DNA of 64,000 nucleotides from Burkholderia sp. SRS-W-2-2016 (GCF_001931485.1 NZ_MSDV01000019.1:186001-250000), one strand, 5' to 3'. Positions 1-8,504 are shown, counted from the first letter of the stretch. Numbers and translations: made by a program. The notes: a model not told the origin generated them from the sequence alone.

Positions 1-137
1 ACACCGCTGCCGCACCGACTGCGGTTTGCTTCGGGTAACCGCTAATAGCGGACCGGATAGCGAACCGAAGCGACGCGGCGACGTTCGACCGGGCTGTGCT
101 ACAGCGCGGAACAGGCTTTGAAACGGAGGAGACACCC

Positions 138-1493
138 ATGCGGGAAATCAATTTGCACGCGCTCGCCGAGGACGCGAAGCTCAGCCCTTTGCACTACATC
201 GTGCTGATCTGGTGCGCACTCATCATCATCTTCGACGGCTATGACCTCGCGGTCGCCGGCATTGCGCTGCCGTCGATCATGAAGGAGATGGGCGTCAATC
301 CGGCGAAGGCCGGCTTCATGGTCAGCTCCGCGCTGTTCGGGATGATGTTCGGCAATATCGTGTTCGGCACGGTCGCGGATCGCATCGGCCGTCGCTGGGC
401 GATCGCGATCTGTCTCGGGCTGTTCAGTGTGTTCACCGCGCTGGCCGGTCTTGCGGCGACGCCGGTCGAATTCGGCCTCGCCCGCTTTATCGCGGGGATC
501 GGGATCGGCGGCGTGATGCCGAACGTGATCGCGCAGATGACCGAATACGCGCCGCGCCGTTTGCGCAGCACGATGGTCACGCTGATGTTCAGCGGCTACT
601 CGGTCGGCGGGATGCTGGCGGCGGTGCTCGGCAAGGGGATGATCGAACGCTTCGGCTGGCCGTCGGTGTTCGTCGCCGCGGGCGCGCCGGTTCTGCTGGT
701 GCCGCTGCTGCTCAAATGGATGCCGGAGTCGATGGCGTTTCTGATCGGCAAGGGTGAGACCGACAAGCTCGCGCGGATTGCCGGCCGGCTCGATCCGACC
801 TACCAGCAGCGCAGCGGCGACCGTTTCGTGCTGAACCGCGCGGAGCAGAGCAAGGCGTCGATGGGTCAGCTGTTCGCGGACGGCCGCGGTTTCAGCACGC
901 TGATGTTCTGGGTCGGCACGTTCATGTGCCTGTTCATGGTCTATGCGCTCAGCTCGTGGCTGACCAAGCTGATGGCGTCCGCCGGCTATAGCCTGGGCTC
1001 GGCGCTGACCTTCGTGCTGGTGCTGAACTTCGGCGCGATGATCGGCGCGATCGGCGGCGGCTGGCTCGCGGACAAGCTGCATATCAAGTACGTGCTGGTC
1101 GGCATGTACCTGCTTGCCGCTGTGTCGATCTCGCTGCTCGGTTACCCGATGCCGACCGCTGTGCTGTTCGTGCTGGTGGGTCTCGCGGGTGCGTCGACGA
1201 TCGGCACGCAGATCGTCAATTGCGCGTACGCCGGGCAGTTCTATCCGATGGCTGTGCGTTCGACCGGGATCGGCTGGGTGCTGGGCGTCGGCCGTGGCGG
1301 CGCGATCGTCGCGCCGATCCTGATCGGCGTGCTGGTCGGCATGGGCCTGCCGCTGCAGCAGAACTTCATGGCGATCGGTCTGCCCGCGCTAGTTGCAGCG
1401 GCGGCGGTCGCGCTGATCGATCATCGCCGCTCGGCTTCGCATCAGGTCGAAGTGAGCGCGCCGGTCGCCGCGCAGCAGGCCGCGCGCAGCTAG
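138..1493 (+). CDS. MFS transporter, aromatic acid:H+ symporter (AAHS) type
   Basis: A 451-residue, 12-helix major facilitator. The first helix carries the DGYDLAVAG segment typical of AAHS carriers (benzoate, 4-hydroxybenzoate, protocatechuate uptake), where its Asp is needed for transport. The loop 2-3 signature GTVADRIGRR and its weaker copy GGWLADKL in the second half are both visible. An upstream in-frame ATG at 96 exists, but the ATG at 138 has a GGAGGA ribosome site eight bases ahead and gives a normal AAHS N-terminus, so I chose it. A porin gene follows 158 bp downstream on the same strand, suggesting outer- and inner-membrane steps for one substrate. The exact substrate cannot be read from the sequence. 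Confidence 0.85.
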   Translation: MREINLHALAEDAKLSPLHYIVLIWCALIIIFDGYDLAVAGIALPSIMKEMGVNPAKAGFMVSSALFGMMFGNIVFGTVADRIGRRWAIAICLGLFSVFTALAGLAATPVEFGLARFIAGIGIGGVMPNVIAQMTEYAPRRLRSTMVTLMFSGYSVGGMLAAVLGKGMIERFGWPSVFVAAGAPVLLVPLLLKWMPESMAFLIGKGETDKLARIAGRLDPTYQQRSGDRFVLNRAEQSKASMGQLFADGRGFSTLMFWVGTFMCLFMVYALSSWLTKLMASAGYSLGSALTFVLVLNFGAMIGAIGGGWLADKLHIKYVLVGMYLLAAVSISLLGYPMPTAVLFVLVGLAGASTIGTQIVNCAYAGQFYPMAVRSTGIGWVLGVGRGGAIVAPILIGVLVGMGLPLQQNFMAIGLPALVAAAAVALIDHRRSASHQVEVSAPVAAQQAARS

Positions 1494-1651
1494 GAGCAGC
1501 CGGTTTCAGTTTCGTCATCACGTTGACGACTCGCGCGACAGTGGTCTGCGAGGCCTGGGGGAACCACCGTCGCGCGTCGATTGCATGTACGGCACAATCC
1601 TTTCCGCCTCACGGCACCCAATAAATACACTCGAAGCAGATAGGGGACACT

Positions 1652-2740
1652 ATGAAAATGAAATGGAGCGCGGCACTTCTCGCAGCCGCAACGGGGTTGG
1701 CTTATGGCCAGAGCAGCGTGACGCTGTACGGGATCATCGACACCGGCGTGTCGTACTACAACAATGCGGCGGCTCACGGCTCCGTTGTCGGGATGCCGAC
1801 ACTGACCGGCGAAGTGCCGTCGCGTTGGGGCCTGAAAGGCAGCGAGGATCTGGGCGGCGGCCTGAAGACTTTCTTCGTACTGGAAAGCGGTTTTCAGCCG
1901 GGCACCGGGGCGCTGAACTATGGCGGCCGGCTGTTCGGCCGTCAGGCCAATGTCGGTTTGAGCAGCAGCTACGGCTCGCTGACGTTGGGCCGGCAGATGA
2001 ACATGACGATGTACGCGCTCGCGAATGCCGATGTGATCGGTCCGTCGATCCACGCGCTGAGCAATCTCGATTCGTATCTGCCGAACGCGCGTAGCGACAA
2101 CGCGATCGGCTATATGGGCAAATTCAGCGGCGTGACGGTCGGCGGCACCTACAGCTTCGGCCGCGATGCAGCGGGCCCGGCGGGTCCGTCGGCGACCAAC
2201 TGCGGCGGCCAGGTGGCGGGCGACTTCCGCGCGTGCAAGCAGTACACCGCGATGCTCGCGTACGATTCGGCGAGCTTCGGCGTCGCCGCATCGTACGACC
2301 TGTTGCGCGGCGGCACCGGCGCGACCGCGCCGATGAACAACAGCAAGTACACCGACGCGCGCAATATCGTCGACGGTTATGCGTTGTTCGGGCCGGTGAA
2401 GGTCGGCGCGGGCTGGATCCGCCGCAACCAGTCGGCGCTCACGCATTTGCAGACCGATATGTTCTTCGGCGGCGCGACGTGGTTCGTGACCCCGGCCTTC
2501 TCGCTCGACGGCCAGGGCACGCGCTTCCTGCAACGCACGACCGGCGATCTGAACAATTTGAACTCGACGCTGGTGGTCGCGCGCGCGAACTATCTGCTGT
2601 CGAAGCGCACGACGGTCTATTCGTCGTTCGGCTATATGTTCAATAGCAGCAAAGCGGCCAATACGGTCGCGGCGGGCGGCTCGGTTGGCACCGGCATGAA
2701 TCAGGTCGGCGTGATGGCCGGCTTGCAGCAGCGGTTCTAA
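1652..2740 (+). CDS. Gram-negative porin, Burkholderia OmpC type
   Basis: A 362-residue outer-membrane beta-barrel porin. It has a Sec signal peptide of about 19 residues ending LAYG, then the mature start QSSVTLYGIIDTGVSYYNN found in Burkholderiaceae trimeric porins. The chain shows alternating amphipathic strands and the family stretch RWGLKGSEDLGGGLKTFF. It ends in a C-terminal Phe (LQQRF), the signal recognised by the BAM complex. The start is an ATG after GGGGACACT. It lies just downstream of an AAHS carrier and may admit the same small anionic substrates; that link is inference. Confidence 0.93.
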   Translation: MKMKWSAALLAAATGLAYGQSSVTLYGIIDTGVSYYNNAAAHGSVVGMPTLTGEVPSRWGLKGSEDLGGGLKTFFVLESGFQPGTGALNYGGRLFGRQANVGLSSSYGSLTLGRQMNMTMYALANADVIGPSIHALSNLDSYLPNARSDNAIGYMGKFSGVTVGGTYSFGRDAAGPAGPSATNCGGQVAGDFRACKQYTAMLAYDSASFGVAASYDLLRGGTGATAPMNNSKYTDARNIVDGYALFGPVKVGAGWIRRNQSALTHLQTDMFFGGATWFVTPAFSLDGQGTRFLQRTTGDLNNLNSTLVVARANYLLSKRTTVYSSFGYMFNSSKAANTVAAGGSVGTGMNQVGVMAGLQQRF

Positions 2741-2851
2741 GCGGCCGGGCCATGCCGCTGTTCGGCGAGAGTTGCCAGAACCGGAAGCCGCAACGGCTCC
2801 GGTCCCGGCCTCGGCAGCCGAGGCGGCAGCAGCGATGGCGTTGGCACCGGC

Positions 2852-2885
2852 GGTGGAGCGGGCGCGTTTGGGCGTCCGCTCCACC
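2852..2885. terminator. Hairpin between convergent porin and tonB genes
   Basis: A perfect 10-bp inverted repeat, GGTGGAGCGG and CCGCTCCACC, with a 14-nt loop in the 255-bp gap between the porin stop and the tonB stop. There is no T-run on either side, so it may be only a weak or Rho-assisted terminator. Confidence 0.35.
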
Positions 2886-2995
2886 GTTCGAGTTTCTGGA
2901 TTATTCGCCCGATCTTCAGTAGTCCGGTGGGATTCGGCGTACTTCTTCCGCGTTTTATCTGCGCATTTTCCGCGCGACTCCCTATTGGCAACTCA

Positions 2996-3796
2996 TCAAC
3001 TGACGTTGAAATGTACGCGGATGTCCTGCGTGCTTTCGACCGCATGCCCGTCGCGTAATGCCGGGAAGAAACGCCAGCGCCGCAACGATTCGAGCAGCAA
3101 TCCATTCAGGCGCGGATTCGGCGTGGCCTGCAGTAGTTCGACGTCGACCGAGCCGTCGACGTGAATCGTGAAGCGCGCGGTCGCGACCGTGCGGTACGCC
3201 TGTTCGCGCAGGTCGTCGGGTAGCGTTGGGAGAGGCTGCGCGATTGTGCGGGCGGTGGTGGTGGAGCCGGTTGCGGTGGGTGATGCGGTTGGAGTGGTCG
3301 AAGCGGTTGAAGTGGCAGTGGAGGGTGGGGCGTTTGTGGTGGTCGACCGCGTTGTGCCTTCCGAAGGGCCAGTCGCGGGCGGCACCTCGACGGGTTCTTT
3401 GGGCGCGTGCGGTGGCGCGTCTGAAGTGACGGCCGGCTTTACTCGCTGTTCTCGCGTTGCACGTTGCGCGTCGTGACGCGCAACATCTTCCCGCACGCTG
3501 ACCGGCTTTGATTTGCTCCTGGCGGGCGGCGTCGGCGTTTCTGCTGCAGGCTGCACGCGGGCCGGCGTTTTTTCCGCAGCTAGCGCGGCACCTGTCGCGC
3601 TCGGCGCGTCCATCACGACTACCCGCATATCCAACGCAGCCGCTGGCCTCGGTGCATCGCTCACACGCATCGCCAACCCCGACGACAGCACCGCGAGCAC
3701 ACTCAACCACAGCCCCAACGCCAGCACGAACGCAATCGCACTGCGCCGCGCGTACCCCCAGCGCTCGGAAAACCCCACGAAACAGGCCCTATTCAC
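2996..3796 (-). CDS. tonB: TonB-family energy transducer
   Basis: TonB couples the proton gradient, through ExbB-ExbD, to outer-membrane receptors. The protein has a short cytoplasmic start, one N-terminal membrane helix (AIAFVLALGLWLSVLAVL), a long Pro/Thr/Ser-rich periplasmic spacer and a C-terminal TonB domain of about 80 residues (ARFTIHVDGSVDVELL; LLESLRRWRFFPA). It is the last gene of the receptor-exbB-exbD-tonB operon. I chose the GTG at 3796, which overlaps the exbD stop by eight bases; a TTG at 3808 is also possible. Neither has a clear ribosome site, which fits translational coupling. With exbB and exbD beside it, it is probably dedicated to the receptor of this operon. Confidence 0.85.
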   Translation of the reverse strand: MNRACFVGFSERWGYARRSAIAFVLALGLWLSVLAVLSSGLAMRVSDAPRPAAALDMRVVVMDAPSATGAALAAEKTPARVQPAAETPTPPARSKSKPVSVREDVARHDAQRATREQRVKPAVTSDAPPHAPKEPVEVPPATGPSEGTTRSTTTNAPPSTATSTASTTPTASPTATGSTTTARTIAQPLPTLPDDLREQAYRTVATARFTIHVDGSVDVELLQATPNPRLNGLLLESLRRWRFFPALRDGHAVESTQDIRVHFNVS

Positions 3797-4187
3797 GATG
3801 CACGGCAATCAGAAAGTGCTCGGCGCCCGCGCGCCGCGCGGCCAGCATCGCCTGCACGACCGCGCCGTGGCCCGCATGGTCGTCGGCGGCGATCACGACG
3901 TTGCCGTCCGCGCGCAGCAGACGCTTCACCTCCGCCTCGATCTGCTCCGCGCGCACCGGCCGCCGGTTGATCGACACCGCGTCGTTGCCGTCGACCGCGA
4001 TCGTCAGCGGTTCGTGCTCGCTCAGCGTTTGCGCGCGGCCGGCGGGCAGATCGATGCGGACCGCGTCGAGACGCTGCATCGCGAGCGACGCGAGCATGAA
4101 GGTCGCGAGCAGAAAGAACATCACGTCGATCATCGGAATGATCTCGATGCGGCCTCGCTTCGAGGTCCGCGAGCGGCGCAGTTTCAT
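3789..4187 (-). CDS. exbD: ExbD/TolR biopolymer transport protein
   Basis: A 132-residue ExbD. A short basic cytoplasmic end (MKLRRSRTSKRGRIEIIP) precedes one membrane helix containing MIDVMFFLLATFML, whose Asp is the family's proton-binding residue. A periplasmic domain of about 95 residues follows. It starts two bases after the exbB stop and its 3' end overlaps tonB, so the three are translated together. It forms the ion channel with ExbB that drives TonB. Confidence 0.92.
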   Translation of the reverse strand: MKLRRSRTSKRGRIEIIPMIDVMFFLLATFMLASLAMQRLDAVRIDLPAGRAQTLSEHEPLTIAVDGNDAVSINRRPVRAEQIEAEVKRLLRADGNVVIAADDHAGHGAVVQAMLAARRAGAEHFLIAVHRE

Positions 4188-4189
4188 CG

Positions 4190-4822
4190 TCACGCTCCGC
4201 CCGTTTCGTCGCGCACGCGCAGCGCATTGAGGCGCGCGTTCGCGAACAGTTCGAGTTCGTCCATCAGCCGTTCGAGGCGTCGCGAGAAATAGTTGAACGC
4301 GAACAGCGCGAATACCGCGACGATCAGCCCGACCGCGGTCGCCACCAGCGCCTGCGCAACGCCGCCGGTTACGCCGACCGGATCGACGAGCCCGGCGCCG
4401 CCGAACAGCTGGAACGACTGCATCATCCCGACGATCGTACCGAGCAGTCCGAGCAGCGGCGCCGCGGTCACGATCGTCTCCAGCAGCCACAGCCCGCGGC
4501 TCATGTCGCGCTCGATGCGCGCGGCGATCGCCTGCGCCGACGCTTCGCGCAGCCACAGCGGCGTGGCCGCGTCGGGCCGCCACGCCGCCGCCATGCGGCG
4601 AAACGCGTGTTGCGGCGCGAGCCGCTCGACACCGTCAGCGGCCTGCACCGGCATATCGGGTGTATCCGGCTCGAGCAGCGCCATCGGCGCCCGCGCGAAG
4701 CGCGCAAACACATACGCGCGCTCGAAAATGATCGTCAACGCGAGCACGCCGAGCAGGCTGAGCGGATACATGATCCATCCGCCGGTGCGCAGCGCCGCGA
4801 CCAATCCCGTCCATTCATCCAT
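4190..4822 (-). CDS. exbB: ExbB/MotA/TolQ proton channel
   Basis: A 210-residue channel subunit with three predicted membrane helices. The first is near residues 15-35 (GGWIMYPLSLLGVLALTIIF). The family core follows the cytoplasmic loop: LLGLLGTIVGMMQSF and then a helix within GVAQALVATAVGLIVAVFAL, whose small and Thr residues line the channel. It starts 21 bp after the receptor gene and runs directly into exbD. The usual role is a pentameric inner-membrane channel powering TonB; the dedicated receptor just upstream fits. Confidence 0.92.
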   Translation of the reverse strand: MDEWTGLVAALRTGGWIMYPLSLLGVLALTIIFERAYVFARFARAPMALLEPDTPDMPVQAADGVERLAPQHAFRRMAAAWRPDAATPLWLREASAQAIAARIERDMSRGLWLLETIVTAAPLLGLLGTIVGMMQSFQLFGGAGLVDPVGVTGGVAQALVATAVGLIVAVFALFAFNYFSRRLERLMDELELFANARLNALRVRDETGGA

Positions 4823-4843
4823 GATGATTCTCCGTGCGCTCGC

Positions 4844-7189
4844 TTAGAAGTACTTGGTGATGCCGCCGTAGACCGCGAAGCGCGGGCCGTATTGCGGCGC
4901 GCCGACGCCGATCCCGGAACCGTCGCGCAACTGGTACACGCGATTGAACGCATTGATCACGACCAGCCGCGCGTCGACCTTGCCGATCAGCGGTTCGTTG
5001 AAATGCTGGATCACGCCGAGATTCACCTGCGCGTAGACCGGCAGCCGCTCGGTATTGGCGAAGCCGCTGCGCAAGCCTGAGCCGACAATGCCGTCGAACG
5101 TGAAGGTGGTATTGCGGAAGTCGTAAGCCGCGCCGAACGACGCGGTAACCCGCTGGTCGTGATCGAGATACACCCAGTTGTCCGCGATGTAGGCGAGTTC
5201 GTCGGCGTCGAAGTTGAACTGCGCCGAGTTGATCTGCTTGCCCCGGGTGCGGCTATAGGCGAGATTCAGATACGCGGACAGGTTGCTGCTTTTGTAGTTC
5301 GCGGTGAATTCCACCCCATAGGTTTTGCCGTAGCTGTAGTTGAACGGCGCGTAGATCAGCGCGGAACCGAACTGTCCTTCGTCGAGCAGATCGCGCGCCT
5401 GCTTGTAGTACGCGTCGAGTCCGAGCGTGACGGCCGAATTCAGTTTGTGCGTGACGCCGACGTCGAAATAATGGCTGCGCTCGGGCCGCACCGGATCGTT
5501 CTGGCTCGACGGACTTTGATTAGTCGTGCCATCGAACTTCGAGATCGTCGCGCCGGACACCAGTTCGAACGGCGGCGGCGTGAAGTAGCGCGCGTAGCCG
5601 GCGTGCACGGTCGTCGACGGCGTGAGCGTGTAGAGCAGGCCGACGCGCGGACTCAACTGGCCGGCGCTGATGTACTGGTTCATCCGGTCGTAGCGCAGCC
5701 CGTAATTGAGCGTCAGACGGTCGGTGACTTTCCACTCGTCCTGCGCGTACAGGCCGTACAGGTAGCCGGTTTTGCTGCTGCTGTCGTGAATGTCGAACGG
5801 TACGTTGGAGAGCTGATTGCCGTCCTCGTCGGCGGCGAACACGCTGACGTTGTCGTCGAATACCGCGCGTTCCTGCTGGAAAAACAATCCCGCGCGAACC
5901 GTATGGCGATCGTTCAGCCGCCACGTCGTATCCGCCTGCACGCCGTTGGCGCGATTGCTGTGAAAGTTCTCCGACGCGACGCCGTTGAACATCAGGTCGC
6001 CGATCGGATCGGGATTGAACTTGGTGCGCGTATAGCGGGTGAAAAACGCCAGTTGATAATCGAACGCGGCGCCGTTGGTTCCTTGCAGCGCGATCGCCGC
6101 GAAGTTGTTCAGCTCGGACTGGTTTTCGTTCAGTTGCGACGAATCGAACGTGTCGTGACCGGCGAGTTCGAAGTTGGTCGGCAGGCCCGGCGTATTCGGA
6201 ATCTGGAATTGATTGCTGGTTGCGCCGAACAGCACGCTCACGCGCGTGAGCGGATTGAGCAGATACGACAGATAGCCGAACGTATTGCCCTGGCGCGTGT
6301 GATTGTGAATCGCGGTCGCGCTCGAAGTCGGGTTCTCGATGCCGAGATTGTTCATCCCGAGCGAGCCGCTCAGGTAGTAGCTGAACGGTCCCTCGCTGCC
6401 GTACACGTCGGCGCTGGTGCGGATGGTCTGATGGCTGCCGCCGTAGACGTCGATCGAGCCGCCGTTGCCGGTGTCGCCGGTTTTGGTGCGGATATCGACG
6501 ATGCCGGCCGTGCGATAGCCGTACTGCGCGGGCAACGCGCCGGTCAGCAGATTCATCTGGTCGATGATGCGGGTATCGAGCGACTGGCCGAAGCCGCTGA
6601 TCGGCTCCGGAATGATGATGCCGTTGATCCGGTATTGCAGATTCGAATGCTCGCCGCGCACGTGTACCTGGCCGTACGAGTCGTTGGTGACGCCGGGCGC
6701 TTGCAGCAGCACCTGGTTGAGCGGCGTGTTCGCACCGGCCGGCAGCGTCGCGATATCGGCCTGGCTGAAGCGGTAGACGCTGCTGCCGGTCTCGGGCAAC
6801 AGGCCGTTGCGGGCCGCGTTCAGACGTTGCGCGTTGACCTGCACGTCGAGCGTATCGCTCTTTTGCAGTTGCACGTCGATGGCCGCCGAAGCGCCGGATT
6901 CAGCGGTTGCGATGCGGCTACCGCTGGCAAAACCGGGCGCGCTGACGACGACCGCATAGGTGCCGGGCGCGACGCCGTCGATCGCGAAACGGCCCGCCGT
7001 GTCCGTGCTCGCGCTGCCGATTGCCGCGCCGCTCGCGTCCTGCACTTCCACTTTCGCGTGCGAAACCGGTTGGCCGGCGGGATCGGAGACCGAGCCCGTC
7101 AGGACTGCTTGAGTTGACGCTCCCCATGCGTTCGAAGCGACGGCGCAGAACAGCAGCGCCGCCTGGGCGGTCAGTGTGCGTTTTTTCAT
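4844..7189 (-). CDS. TonB-dependent outer-membrane receptor, probable zinc uptake (ZnuD-like role)
   Basis: A 781-residue receptor. In order: a signal peptide (MKKRTLTAQAALLFCAVASNAWG), a carboxypeptidase-regulatory-like beta-sandwich at about residues 28-105 (GSVSDPAGQPVSHAKVEV; PGTYAVVVSAPGF), a plug domain (ADIATLPAGANTPLNQVLLQAPGV; QYGYRTAGIVDIRTK) and a C-terminal 22-strand barrel ending in Phe (GGITKYF). The ATG at 7189 was chosen because it directly begins the signal peptide; the frame stays open upstream but that part looks non-coding. It leads an operon with its own exbB, exbD and tonB. A Zur-type palindrome overlaps the promoter 185 bp upstream, so zinc is the likely cargo. The barrel sequence alone does not name the substrate. 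Confidence 0.85.
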   Translation of the reverse strand: MKKRTLTAQAALLFCAVASNAWGASTQAVLTGSVSDPAGQPVSHAKVEVQDASGAAIGSASTDTAGRFAIDGVAPGTYAVVVSAPGFASGSRIATAESGASAAIDVQLQKSDTLDVQVNAQRLNAARNGLLPETGSSVYRFSQADIATLPAGANTPLNQVLLQAPGVTNDSYGQVHVRGEHSNLQYRINGIIIPEPISGFGQSLDTRIIDQMNLLTGALPAQYGYRTAGIVDIRTKTGDTGNGGSIDVYGGSHQTIRTSADVYGSEGPFSYYLSGSLGMNNLGIENPTSSATAIHNHTRQGNTFGYLSYLLNPLTRVSVLFGATSNQFQIPNTPGLPTNFELAGHDTFDSSQLNENQSELNNFAAIALQGTNGAAFDYQLAFFTRYTRTKFNPDPIGDLMFNGVASENFHSNRANGVQADTTWRLNDRHTVRAGLFFQQERAVFDDNVSVFAADEDGNQLSNVPFDIHDSSSKTGYLYGLYAQDEWKVTDRLTLNYGLRYDRMNQYISAGQLSPRVGLLYTLTPSTTVHAGYARYFTPPPFELVSGATISKFDGTTNQSPSSQNDPVRPERSHYFDVGVTHKLNSAVTLGLDAYYKQARDLLDEGQFGSALIYAPFNYSYGKTYGVEFTANYKSSNLSAYLNLAYSRTRGKQINSAQFNFDADELAYIADNWVYLDHDQRVTASFGAAYDFRNTTFTFDGIVGSGLRSGFANTERLPVYAQVNLGVIQHFNEPLIGKVDARLVVINAFNRVYQLRDGSGIGVGAPQYGPRFAVYGGITKYF

Positions 7190-7373
7190 TGTTGTGGCTC
7201 GTTTGATGACGATGCGTTGATGGTTCTTTTGCGACCGGCGAAGTCCCGCCTGCCTCGTCCCCGGAGCGGGGCAAGCATGCGATCGGAAAAGTGGTGGCGT
7301 GCGCGTGCGCTGCTTTGTGCTGCCGTGTACTGATCGGCGCGAAGCAGTCGGGTGCGGTCGAACAACGCGAGAG

Positions 7374-7390
7374 ATGTTATAACATAACAT
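7374..7390 (-). promoter_or_regulatory. Zur box (zinc uptake repressor operator), predicted
   Basis: The sequence ATGTTATAACATAACAT is a perfect 7-bp inverted repeat around a 3-nt centre. Arm sequence and spacing match the known Gram-negative Zur operator core (TGTTAT-N3-ATAACA), as in the E. coli znu promoters. It covers the -10 element and part of the spacer of the promoter reading into the receptor-exbBD-tonB operon, where a bound repressor would block RNA polymerase. Confidence 0.75.
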
Positions 7391-7403
7391 TCACGGCTGA
7401 CAA
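7376..7403 (-). promoter_or_regulatory. Sigma-70 promoter of receptor-exbB-exbD-tonB operon
   Basis: On the minus strand: -35 TTGTCA (7403-7398), a 16-nt spacer and -10 TATAAC (7381-7376). Transcription would start near 7369, leaving a leader of about 180 nt before the receptor ATG. The -10 lies inside the Zur-type palindrome. Confidence 0.6.
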
Positions 7404-7478
7404 GCCTTTGGCACGGGCTGGGGACGACCGGCGAATCACGAGCGTCGATGCGTCAGCGCGAAGCCGCCGCAAAAAAAC

Positions 7479-7507
7479 TTGAATGCGTGCATATGCACAT
7501 CTATGCT
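7479..7507 (+). promoter_or_regulatory. Promoter of first marR gene, probably leaderless
   Basis: TTGAAT at 7479-7484, a 17-nt spacer and TATGCT at 7502-7507. The ATG at 7515 lies seven bases after the -10, where transcription should start, and has no ribosome site, so the mRNA may be leaderless. A 12-bp palindrome fills the spacer. Confidence 0.55.
7487..7498. promoter_or_regulatory. MarR operator copy 1
   Basis: GTGCATATGCAC, a perfect 12-bp palindrome between the -35 and -10 of the marR promoter. The same 12 bases recur ahead of the second marR gene and, with one mismatch, ahead of the efflux operon. This marks it as the likely binding site of one or both MarR proteins. Confidence 0.7.
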
Positions 7508-7514
7508 TCGTCGC

Positions 7515-7937
7515 ATGAACCGTCCTCTCTCCTACGACGAATGCAACTGCTTCGCGCTGCGCCAGGCGGCGCGGCACGTCACGCAGATCTACGAGCGCCA
7601 TCTGGGCGGCGTCGGCCTGACGGCCGCGCAATTCACGATCCTTGCAAAGCTCGCGCGCACGCCGAATCAACCGATCGCCGACCTCGCCGACTCGATGGTG
7701 ATGGAGCGCACCACGCTGGTCCGCGCGATGAAGCCGTTGCAGCGCGACGGCCTGGTCGCCGCCGAGCCGGCGGAGCACGACGGCCGCACGCTGCTGTTCA
7801 GCCTGACGGAGCAGGGCGAGACGCGCTTCGATCAGGCGGCGATCGCATGGCGAGCCGCGCAGGAAGAGTTCGAAACGAAGTTCGGAAGCGCGCGCGCGAA
7901 GACGCTGCGCGCCGAGTTGTTCAGCATCACCGATTAA
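7515..7937 (+). CDS. MarR-family transcriptional regulator 1
   Basis: A 140-residue winged-helix repressor. The middle holds the MarR DNA-binding region (LTAAQFTILAKLARTPNQPIADLADSM; recognition helix ERTTLVRAMKPL) and the wing (EHDGRTLLFSLTEQG). It is paralogous to the next gene (shared CFA-RQAARHV-Q-Y-RHL start, RTTLVR helix and ELFSIT end), and both are 140 residues with the start chosen here. The in-frame ATG at 7503 lies inside the -10 and was rejected. It probably represses itself and the efflux genes until an aromatic or phenolic ligand binds; the ligand is unknown. Confidence 0.88.
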   Translation: MNRPLSYDECNCFALRQAARHVTQIYERHLGGVGLTAAQFTILAKLARTPNQPIADLADSMVMERTTLVRAMKPLQRDGLVAAEPAEHDGRTLLFSLTEQGETRFDQAAIAWRAAQEEFETKFGSARAKTLRAELFSITD

Positions 7938-7952
7938 ACCGGTGCGCGCAGA

Positions 7953-7970
7953 CCCGCCGCGGCGGGTTTT
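7953..7970 (+). terminator. Intrinsic terminator after marR 1
   Basis: A CCCGCCGCGGCGGG palindrome followed by TTTT, 15 bp after the marR stop. It separates marR 1 from the second marR gene, which has its own operator just downstream. Confidence 0.6.
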
Positions 7971-7985
7971 GTTGCGCCGCCTGAT

Positions 7986-7997
7986 GTGCATATGCAC
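7986..7997. promoter_or_regulatory. MarR operator copy 2
   Basis: GTGCATATGCAC, identical over all 12 bases to copy 1. It is 25 bp upstream of the second marR ATG and just after the terminator of the first. TTGTTG at 7969-7974 could be a -35, but the -10 is unclear. Confidence 0.65.
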
Positions 7998-8022
7998 TGA
8001 CGAACCCAGGACGTACCGCAAC

Positions 8023-8445
8023 ATGGAAGCGCTGTTCGACGACGACTGCTTTGCGATCCGCCAGGCCGCGCGCCACGTATCGCAGCTTTACGACCGGCAT
8101 CTGTCGAAGGTCGGGCTGACGATCACGCAATTCTCGCTGCTGGGCCGGCTTAAACGCGTCGGTCCGATGACGATGAAGCAGATCGCCGAACAGATGCGCA
8201 TGCAGCGCACCACGCTGGTTCGCACGATCCAGCCGCTGCGGCGCGATGGACTGGTGACGAGCGACGCGCTCGGCGCCGATGCGCGCACGCTGCTGATCTC
8301 GCTGACGGCCGCCGGCGAGCAGCGCCTGAGCGCGGGCCGTGCGCACTGGTATGCGGCGCAGGCGGAATTCGAAGACCGCTTCGGCGAACAGCGCGCGGCC
8401 GCGTTGCGCAGCGAGTTGTTTGCGATCACTAAAGATTCGCTGTGA
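8023..8445 (+). CDS. MarR-family transcriptional regulator 2
   Basis: A 140-residue paralogue of the preceding regulator, with the same layout: dimer helix 1 (DDDCFAIRQAARHVSQLYD), helix-turn-helix (MTMKQIAEQMRMQRTTLVRTI), wing (LGADARTLLISLTAAG) and C-terminal dimer helices. The frame is open upstream, but the ATG at 8023 follows an AGGA ribosome site and gives the same length as paralogue 1. A tandem pair of near-identical repressors with identical operators is unusual. They could form heterodimers or respond to different ligands. Both probably control the efflux operon just downstream. Confidence 0.88.
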   Translation: MEALFDDDCFAIRQAARHVSQLYDRHLSKVGLTITQFSLLGRLKRVGPMTMKQIAEQMRMQRTTLVRTIQPLRRDGLVTSDALGADARTLLISLTAAGEQRLSAGRAHWYAAQAEFEDRFGEQRAAALRSELFAITKDSL

Positions 8446-8460
8446 ACGGGCGGTAGTACA

Positions 8461-8504
8461 AACAGAACATCAACAGAACACGAGCGGAACACCAGCAGGA
8501 CATA
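8461..8504 (+). repeat. Four imperfect 11-nt direct repeats
   Basis: Consecutive 11-nt units aacagaacatc, aacagaacacg, agcggaacacc and agcaggacata between marR 2 and its terminator. Spacing near one helical turn could suit a cooperative DNA-binding protein, or the array may be replication slippage. Confidence 0.5.

Noticed and set aside
1..137. Upstream coding tail of an operon
   Set aside because: No convincing open frame; nothing supported in the first 137 bases.
5159..7117. A 652-codon open frame antisense to the zinc-type receptor
   Set aside because: Same reason: Val/Arg/Ala-rich shadow with no start signals.
7503..7505. Upstream ATG for marR 1
   Set aside because: Lies within the predicted -10; ATG 7515 matches the paralogue's length.
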